From positions 62,001 through 126,000 of the forward strand of contig CBDHES010000029.1 of assembly GCA_965262175.1 (NCBI GenBank): a DNA stretch of 64,000 nucleotides. Reading direction: 5' to 3'. Positions 58,818 through 64,000 of the stretch are shown one piece after another. The notes beneath the pieces are model-generated. The model did not search any database. It saw nothing but the letters and a program-made list of their open reading frames with translations, and was not told the origin of the DNA. How positions within the stretch are numbered: the stretch's first letter is position 1; the number at the start of each line of letters is the position of its first letter. Made by a program: the position numbers and the translations under genes. Origin of the DNA: CADEDH01 sp965262175. Lineage in GTDB: Bacteria; Actinomycetota; Acidimicrobiia; Acidimicrobiales; SZUA-35.

Positions 58818-60344
58818 CTACCCGTCGCCGGCCGGCATGGGCAACGCCCGGGAGTACAACGTGACCCCGTTGGCCCGGTCGTCGATGATCACCTCGAACC
58901 CCTGGTTCGCCATCGTCCGGTCGAACTCCTCCCGTTCCTCGTCGGTCCGATCCGGCACCTCACGGTCGATGACCAGGACGGCCCGGGTGAAGTCGGGGAA
59001 CCCGGCCTGGACCGCCGATGGCTGGGTCTCGGGATCGACCGCATAGAGCCAGGGGCGCTCGGCCAGCTCGACCAGGACCGACGGTGAGGCCCGAACCGCG
59101 ACGTCAGGCCCGAGCGACTCGATGGCATCGAGCGCCGAGGCGTCGGTCGCGTCGAGCCGGTTCCACTCCCACGGCCGCTCGTAGGGCGAGGTCGGCGACG
59201 AGGCGACGAACAGCAGCACCGACGCTGCGGTCAACGTCGTCAGCACCCGGACGTCGAGGAAGACCCGGTCGACGCCCATGTTGCCGAGGCGGTTCAAGGC
59301 GTAGACGGCGGCGATCATCATGAACGCCACCAGCATCGAGGCCCGTTCGGCGAACGCCTCATCGGGCGGCAGGTCGGCGATGAGGTAGATGACGGCCAGG
59401 GGCATGGCGGGTGCGAGGTACCGAAGCGACAGCAGCGGCAGGAAGATCACGGGGGCCAGCAAGCTCACGACGAGGGTGATGTTGTCCCGGTCGACCAGGT
59501 CCCGAACGAGCGAGACCGGATCCCGGAGCGACGACAGCACCACCTCACCGAGCGACGCGCCGGTCACCCCGAACCGGCCCGGAATGGCGCCGGCGTCACC
59601 GATGATCGGTTGGACGACGAGCAGGAGACCGAGCGACCAGACGAGGCCGACCCCCAGCGTCCAGACCGCCACCGCCCGCTCCCGGGCGCCGAGGACCACG
59701 AAGCCCCAGAGCCCGACCGCCAAGCCGAGATCGGCCCGGCAGGCGAGGGCGAACGCGATGCACAGCCAGTACAGCACCCACCGCTTGGTCGCCCCGGAGT
59801 AGGCCATACCGATCAAGGCCGGGACGGCCAACGCTTCGGGGTGGAAATCGTCGGTCCCGAGCCGGTGGACCGCGGGGTGGAGGGCGTAGGCCATCGTCAG
59901 GGCCGCCGCCGCCCCGACCCGGAGCTTGGCCACCTCCCGGGCGAGGCGCCACAACGGGAGGATGGCACCGGCCAAGGCTGCGCCCTGGGTGACGACCAGG
60001 AGCTCCGCCGGCGGAAACACCAGGCCGGCAAGCGCCAGCGGGTAGAGGATGAACGCCCAGTGGAGCTGGAGGAGATGGACCTCCGAGCCGAACAGCGATG
60101 CCTGCGGCATCTTGCCCTCGCCCAGGAGCCACAGCGCCTGGGTGTAGCCGGCGAGGTCGATCCCGGTCTCGAGCGAAGCGATGCGGGCCAGGCTCGTCCA
60201 GATCAGCACCGCACCGAGCCCGACGGTGAACAGGGGTGGGAGCCAGCGGTCGCCGACCCCCGCCTCGAGCCGGGCCTGGAACCGGACGATGTAGCGCCGG
60301 AGCCGCCGCCGAATCGGCAGCTCCCCCATCGTGGTCGTCGTCAT
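58818..60344 (-). CDS. DUF2079 polytopic membrane protein
   Basis: 508 residues, with about ten helices and a C-terminal extracytoplasmic domain (about 390-508) holding repeated Asp/Glu-rich turns. DUF2079 features: DLAGYTQALWLLGEGKMP, QLHWAFILYPLALAG and YALHPAVHRLGTDDFHPEALAVPALI (pieces HRLGTDDFHPEA). The family is related to GT-C type transferases but has no known reaction. Its start overlaps the SRAP stop by four bases (ATGA), so the two are coupled, probably only for expression. Confidence 0.82.
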   Translation of the reverse strand: MTTTTMGELPIRRRLRRYIVRFQARLEAGVGDRWLPPLFTVGLGAVLIWTSLARIASLETGIDLAGYTQALWLLGEGKMPQASLFGSEVHLLQLHWAFILYPLALAGLVFPPAELLVVTQGAALAGAILPLWRLAREVAKLRVGAAAALTMAYALHPAVHRLGTDDFHPEALAVPALIGMAYSGATKRWVLYWLCIAFALACRADLGLAVGLWGFVVLGARERAVAVWTLGVGLVWSLGLLLVVQPIIGDAGAIPGRFGVTGASLGEVVLSSLRDPVSLVRDLVDRDNITLVVSLLAPVIFLPLLSLRYLAPAMPLAVIYLIADLPPDEAFAERASMLVAFMMIAAVYALNRLGNMGVDRVFLDVRVLTTLTAASVLLFVASSPTSPYERPWEWNRLDATDASALDAIESLGPDVAVRASPSVLVELAERPWLYAVDPETQPSAVQAGFPDFTRAVLVIDREVPDRTDEEREEFDRTMANQGFEVIIDDRANGVTLYSRALPMPAGDG

Positions 60345-61075
60345 TCGGTGACGGGCTCGAGCGGATGCGGATCGAGCTCGAGGAGCTCGGCGCCGTTGTT
60401 GCGAACGCTGTTGACCATCGGGGTGACCGGTCGCACGGTCAGCAGGTCATCGGGCGCCGGCACGAACAGCGACGCCAGCTCCTCGACGTCGGAGCCCTCG
60501 GCCAACCAGTCGTCCCAGACCGACGGGGCCAACATGACCGGCATCCGGTTGTGGATCGGCTTCATCGTGGCGTTCGGTCCGCAGGTCAGGATCGTGCAGC
60601 TCTCGACCATGTCGGCCACGCCGCCATCGGCCGCTTCGCTCCCCTCGCCGTCCTCCGACGGCGGTGTCCACCGTTCCCAGAGGCCGGCGAACACGAGGGG
60701 CTCGCCGTCGGTGCGGTGGATGTAGTACGGCTGCTTCTTGTCGTGCCCCGGCACCTTGGCCCACTCGTAGAAGCCGTCGGCCGGGATCAGGCACCGGTGG
60801 CGGCGGATCGCCCGCCGGTAGGCCGGCTTGTCGAGGACCGACTCCGATCGGGCATTGATCATCTTCGAGCCGACCTTGAGATCCTTCGCCCAGAACGGGA
60901 CGAGCCCCCACCGCAACGTCGTCAGCTGCCGATGGCCGTCCCGGGCTCGAACGGCGTACACCTCGCGGGTCGGGGCGACGTTGAAGTTCGGTTCGAGCTC
61001 CTGGTCGGGGGCGCCGGCACCGAAGTAGCGCGCCAACTCGTCGGGGGGCGACGCCGATACGAACCGACCACACAT
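60341..61075 (-). CDS. SRAP (HMCES/YedK) abasic-site processing protein
   Basis: 244 residues from ATG 61075, which places the catalytic Cys at position 2 (MCGRF) after Met removal. Other hallmarks: FNVAPTREVY, the Glu in INARSESV, FYEW, and the His in HNRMPVML. The protein crosslinks to abasic sites in single-stranded DNA through Cys2, shielding them. An upstream TTG would block this because Cys must follow the initiator Met, so ATG 61075 is firm. A TAGGTT box lies seven bases upstream. Confidence 0.93.
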   Translation of the reverse strand: MCGRFVSASPPDELARYFGAGAPDQELEPNFNVAPTREVYAVRARDGHRQLTTLRWGLVPFWAKDLKVGSKMINARSESVLDKPAYRRAIRRHRCLIPADGFYEWAKVPGHDKKQPYYIHRTDGEPLVFAGLWERWTPPSEDGEGSEAADGGVADMVESCTILTCGPNATMKPIHNRMPVMLAPSVWDDWLAEGSDVEELASLFVPAPDDLLTVRPVTPMVNSVRNNGAELLELDPHPLEPVTE

Positions 61076-61082
61076 GGCGCCC

Positions 61083-61088
61083 AACCTA
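61083..61088 (-). promoter_or_regulatory. Candidate -10 box TAGGTT upstream of the SRAP gene
   Basis: On the minus strand TAGGTT ends seven bases before ATG 61075 and no Shine-Dalgarno is present, so the message is probably leaderless. Confidence 0.45.
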
Positions 61089-61105
61089 GTGGAGTCGGGG
61101 TGATC

Positions 61106-62590
61106 TCAGGACGCTTCGTCGTCGGCGAAGGCGACCGGATCGGGCCGTCGGGGCACGATCGACGCCCGCCGGTCGAGGATCTCGACCAGCTCCCGGTCGA
61201 CCCGGGCACCGGCTCGCAGGAGCGCCCGCCGGAGCGCGAACTCCTCGCCGAGTCGATCGGCCACCGCCTGTTCGAGAGCCGGAAGGCGGGAGCGGGACCG
61301 CCGGGCCCGACCGAGATGGCGGCCCGACCAACAGGTCCAGGCGACGGCCAGGGCCGCCGCCAGAACGAGCGCGATCATCGCCACCCCGCCGGCCGCCCGC
61401 ACCGCACCCGAGGAGTCGGGGGCCATCGACGCCAGCCAGCGGGTGGCGAAGGCCGAAGCGATGAGCGCCACGGCGGTGACGGCGCAGATGGCCACGGACC
61501 GCGCCGCGGCCATCGGGGTCAGGTCGTTCGTCGCCGCCCGGCGGGCGTCGGCCAGCGCGCGCTCGGTCTCGGACCGGGCTCGGCGGGCGTGGCCGAGCTC
61601 GGCCGCTCCCCGCTCGAGGGCCCGGCGGCACAGCCCGACCGCCGACCACACCGCCCGCTCGGTGACCGCCAGCGGCAACGCTCCGATGGCCTCGTCCTCG
61701 GGCGCGGCGCCATCGGCCACGAGACCGTCGACGACCGACAGGACCTCCTCGGCCGGGCCGTCGACCGCCGACGACGTCGGCCGACCATGATCGGCGGCTG
61801 ACGCGGTGGGAACGGCGGCCTCGGGTGACGTCGTGGCGACGATGTCGTCGTCGACCATCGAGGTCAGACCCCGGACGGCGGCCCGGAGTCCGGCGACCTC
61901 GCCGACGGCTCGGGTGGCGATCGCCACCTGTCGGGCCGGTTCGATCTGGAGCCCCAGGGCGAGCGCGTCCGCCTCGAGCATCGGATCGGCCTCGACCGCC
62001 TCGGCCAGGCGATCGGCGGCGCCATCGGAGCCGAGCCGGGCCAGGTGGAGCCACAGGGCCGGGCACGGCCGATCCAGATCCCGGTCGATCGACTCCAGGA
62101 TCGAGCGCCCGGCCGCCGGGTCACCGGCTTTCTCGTGGCAGGCCGCAGCGACCGACGCCACATAGACCGCTCCGCCCGGATCGGACCGGATCAGCTGCCG
62201 AGAGGCCGCCTCGAGGTGGCGGGCCGCGGTGCGTGGGTCGGTCCGGCTGGCCAGCAGTCCGGCCCGGAAGGCGCCGTCGACGTCGACCTCGGGCGTCGGC
62301 TCCCCGATCCGGGCTGGGGCCGGGCTGGACACCGGCGGCAGCGGGCGGCCGACGACCGAGTCGACGAGAACGCCGGCCTCGGTGGCTGCGGCGCTCACGT
62401 CGACCGGGTCGCCACCCGCCAGCGGATCGAAGACGAAACTGAACGCACTGGCCGAGTCGTAGGGGGCGGACGGCCAAGCGGACGATGAGCCCTCCCCGGC
62501 GCCCGGGGACGGAGCACCGCCGACCCGGACGAGCTCGTCGACGACCTCGGGCCAGGCGGCAGCGATGGACGGCTGGGCGGCGCCGGCCAT
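61106..62590 (-). CDS. Unrecognised helical-repeat protein with two C-terminal transmembrane helices
   Basis: 494 residues. The first 250 residues are Ala-rich helices in TPR-like spacing (VASVAAACHEKAGDPAAGRS and LWLHLARLGSDGAADRLAEA), preceded by a disordered segment. Then come a coiled-coil-like stretch, two adjacent hydrophobic helices (SVAICAVTAVALIASAFATR, then GVAMIALVLAAALAVAWTCW) and a basic, helical C-terminus. No family named. It begins one base after the nitroreductase stop and precedes SRAP, so it may be coupled with the nitroreductase. It could be a membrane scaffold. Confidence 0.55.
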   Translation of the reverse strand: MAGAAQPSIAAAWPEVVDELVRVGGAPSPGAGEGSSSAWPSAPYDSASAFSFVFDPLAGGDPVDVSAAATEAGVLVDSVVGRPLPPVSSPAPARIGEPTPEVDVDGAFRAGLLASRTDPRTAARHLEAASRQLIRSDPGGAVYVASVAAACHEKAGDPAAGRSILESIDRDLDRPCPALWLHLARLGSDGAADRLAEAVEADPMLEADALALGLQIEPARQVAIATRAVGEVAGLRAAVRGLTSMVDDDIVATTSPEAAVPTASAADHGRPTSSAVDGPAEEVLSVVDGLVADGAAPEDEAIGALPLAVTERAVWSAVGLCRRALERGAAELGHARRARSETERALADARRAATNDLTPMAAARSVAICAVTAVALIASAFATRWLASMAPDSSGAVRAAGGVAMIALVLAAALAVAWTCWSGRHLGRARRSRSRLPALEQAVADRLGEEFALRRALLRAGARVDRELVEILDRRASIVPRRPDPVAFADDEAS

Positions 62591-62591
62591 G

Positions 62592-63236
62592 TCACCCCAC
62601 GATCGGGTTCTTGTACGAATCGAGATAGGTGATCTCGTGGACCGGAGGCCGGGCGGCCGGTTTGAAATCGGTGCCCTTGGTGTAGGCGACGGGCAGCAGC
62701 CCGGCCTGCGTCATGTGGGCCGGGATGCCGAGCAGCTCCGCCGCCTCGGCCTCGTGTCGAAGATGGATGGTGGTGAGGCAGCTCCCCAGGCCCCGGCTCC
62801 GCAGGGCCAGCTGGAAACTCCACATGGCGGGGATGATCGAGCCGAACAGACCGGCCGCCCCCACCCCCTCGTCCTCGGCCCGGCCGATGATCAGCGGGAT
62901 CACCATGACCGGGACCCGGGCGAAGTTCTCCGCCAGGTAGAGGGCCGAGTCCATCACCCGGGCGGTCTGGCTCCCGTCCTCGACCGCCGATGCCGCCGAT
63001 CGGAGGTAGTCACCACCGGCCCGGTTGTAGATGTCGGCCAGGGCGTCCTTCTTGGCCTGGTCCCGGATCACCATCCACCGCCACCCCTGCCGGTTGGACC
63101 CGGTCGGGGCCTGGACGGCCAGTTGGAGGCACTCCAGCAGTACGTCGTCGGGGACCTCGCGTTCGAGATCGAGCCGCTTGCGCACGGCCCGGGTCGTCGA
63201 CAGGAGCTGGTCTACCTGGGTCAGGTCGAAATCCAT
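62592..63236 (-). CDS. Nitroreductase-family FMN oxidoreductase
   Basis: 214 residues from ATG 63236; the frame is open to 63284 but the extra part overlaps the promoter region of the divergent gene. Nitroreductase fold: the first segment TRAVRKRLDL, the FMN-contact region QAPTGSNRQGWRW, and GLGSCLTTIHLRHEAE near the C-terminus. The family reduces nitro compounds, quinones or flavin-linked substrates with NAD(P)H; the substrate is not predictable. It is divergent from the selenoprotein candidate with 57 bp between the starts. Confidence 0.87.
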   Translation of the reverse strand: MDFDLTQVDQLLSTTRAVRKRLDLEREVPDDVLLECLQLAVQAPTGSNRQGWRWMVIRDQAKKDALADIYNRAGGDYLRSAASAVEDGSQTARVMDSALYLAENFARVPVMVIPLIIGRAEDEGVGAAGLFGSIIPAMWSFQLALRSRGLGSCLTTIHLRHEAEAAELLGIPAHMTQAGLLPVAYTKGTDFKPAARPPVHEITYLDSYKNPIVG

Positions 63237-63293
63237 GACCGTCAACTCTGGCGTCGCGCCCGCTCGGTCGGCAAGATCCGCCACACTGGAGTC

Positions 63294-63833
63294 GTGATTC
63301 GATCACTCCGACCCCTCCTCGCCGTGGCGGCGAGCCTGAGCATCGCCCTCTCGGCCTGTGGTAGCGACGACGCGTCGACCGACGTCGCAGCCGACGGCGG
63401 ACCCGAGCTCCCGGTGCTCGACGCCGCGACCGCCTTCGACGGCCAGGCGACCACCGTCCAGGGCGAGCCGTTCGATCTCGGAACGCTGGCTGGCAGCGAT
63501 CTCGTCGTCTGGTTCTGGGCGCCGTGGTGACCGACGTGCGTGGCTGAAGGCCCTGCGGTCGCAGCGGCTGAAGAGACCTACGACGATGTGACGTTCCTCG
63601 GGATCGGCGGCCTGGCCGAGATCCCCGACTTCGTCGAGTTCGTCGATCGGACCGGTACCTCCCAGGTCGTCCACCTGGCCGACGAGAGCGGCGAGCTGTG
63701 GGAGCAGTTCGGCGCCGTCGACCGCTCGACGTTCCTGTTCGTCAACGACGACGGCACCTATGTGCTGTCCAACTACGGCGCGGTCGACGAGTCACGTCTG
63801 TCGGCCGAGATCGAGCGACTCCGGACCAGCTGA
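63294..63833 (+). CDS. Thioredoxin-like (TlpA/DsbE-type) lipoprotein, candidate selenoprotein with in-frame TGA
   Basis: One frame from GTG 63294 to the TAG/TGA-type stop at 63833 is interrupted only by TGA at 63528-63530. Residues 1-22 are a lipoprotein signal ending LSAC (Cys22). After a linker the fold reads DLGTLAGSDLVVWFWAPW-U-PTCVAEGP, then TFLGIGGLAEIPDFVEFV, GELWEQFGAVDRSTFLFV. The TGA stands at residue 79, exactly where extracytoplasmic thioredoxin-like proteins have the first Cys of WCxxC; the second Cys (82) is kept. Selenocysteine is therefore the best reading, giving 179 residues. A Cys-to-TGA mutation or sequence error would look similar. Selenium genes would need to exist elsewhere. 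Confidence 0.7.
63537..63557 (+). promoter_or_regulatory. Stem-loop after the in-frame TGA, possible bacterial SECIS element
   Basis: UGCGUGGC pairs with GCCCUGCG through seven pairs (two G-U) and one mismatch, closing the five-base loop UGAAG. The loop has G at its second position, as bacterial SECIS elements require near the loop start. The loop begins 15 bases after the TGA, slightly closer than in E. coli fdhF (about 18). Shape and place fit SelB recognition, but pairings of this kind are common at high GC. Confidence 0.4.
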
Positions 63834-63857
63834 CGGAGCCGCTCGGTCGTGGGCCGG

Positions 63858-64000
63858 TCAGGGGTGGATACCACCGTCGACGACGAAGGCCTGTCCCGTG
63901 CAGTAGCTGGACTCGTCGCTGGCCAGGAACAGCACCATCGTGGCGATGTCGATCGACTCGCCGACCCGCCCCAACGGGATCGAGCGCTCGACGCGGGCCC
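63858..64000 (-). CDS. Short-chain dehydrogenase/reductase (C-terminal fragment)
   Basis: The last 47 codons of a gene that continues beyond the window. The end reads IPLGRVGESIDIATMVLFLA, then SDESSYCTGQAFVVDGGIHP and TGA. This is the standard C-terminus of classical SDR enzymes (PLGRxG...FLASDxSSYxTGQxxxVDGG), which reduce or oxidise alcohols with NAD(P). The substrate and the active-site YxxxK cannot be seen. It converges on the selenoprotein candidate, with a 24-bp gap. Confidence 0.88.
   Translation of the reverse strand, partial: ARVERSIPLGRVGESIDIATMVLFLASDESSYCTGQAFVVDGGIHP

Overview
The window is chromosomal DNA from a high-GC actinobacterium. The likeliest group is Acidimicrobiia (Ilumatobacter/Microthrix-like), inferred from gene content only. 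It carries a complete Pup-proteasome locus (ARC, Dop, Pup, PrcB, PrcA, PafA, PafB, PafC) next to Tat genes and a HelY helicase. It also has the pgsA-gcvH-garA-bifunctional nuclease-MerR neighbourhood known from Mycobacterium, a DUF4193 zinc ribbon, a mycothiol-type maleylpyruvate isomerase family protein and many GTG starts. I see no rRNA, tRNA, CRISPR array, prophage or insertion sequence. Coding density is very high and long antisense open frames are abundant, as expected at this GC content.

Layout. 1-16 kb: an NMT1-type binding lipoprotein (cut by the edge), a VOC protein, a PIN-PhoH ATPase, then an acyl-CoA metabolism block (one single-domain and two double-domain CaiB/BaiF CoA-transferases, an acyl-CoA synthetase, a crotonase, a hot-dog thioesterase) with small enzymes. 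14.7-23.1 kb: envelope genes, namely a crotonase/ClpP-fold membrane protein, a DUF3152 metalloprotease-like lipoprotein, and a tightly overlapping cluster of two family-2 glycosyltransferases, a flippase fused to a degenerate phosphotransferase, and three further membrane proteins. 23.3-33.4 kb: SelO, a tyrosine recombinase, an RG-rich/acidic protein, Nudix, GNAT, a frameshifted conserved gene, DUF4193, a LysM-transglycosylase, a duplicated ThyX-like protein and an isolated lipid-kinase C-terminal domain. 33.4-50 kb: HelY, TatC, TatB, signal peptidase I and the Pup-proteasome operon, which contains a DinB-MOSC fusion between pup and prcB. 50-64 kb: oligopeptidase B, a histidine phosphatase, a GGDEF protein, the garA/gcvH/pgsA cluster, DUF2079, SRAP, a nitroreductase and a thioredoxin-like lipoprotein, ending in a partial SDR.

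The most striking observation is at 63294-63833. A thioredoxin-fold lipoprotein reads through a single in-frame TGA placed exactly at the first cysteine of its CxxC motif, with a stem-loop just downstream, so it is a strong selenoprotein candidate. Other points of interest are the flippase-pseudokinase fusion with both kinase aspartates changed to asparagine, the ThyX-like protein whose two halves keep complementary parts of the ThyX motif, the double CoA-transferases whose N-terminal halves lack the catalytic aspartate, and a recurrent TANNNT box 6-8 nt before start codons, which suggests leaderless transcripts. No complete unknown defence or mobile system is visible.
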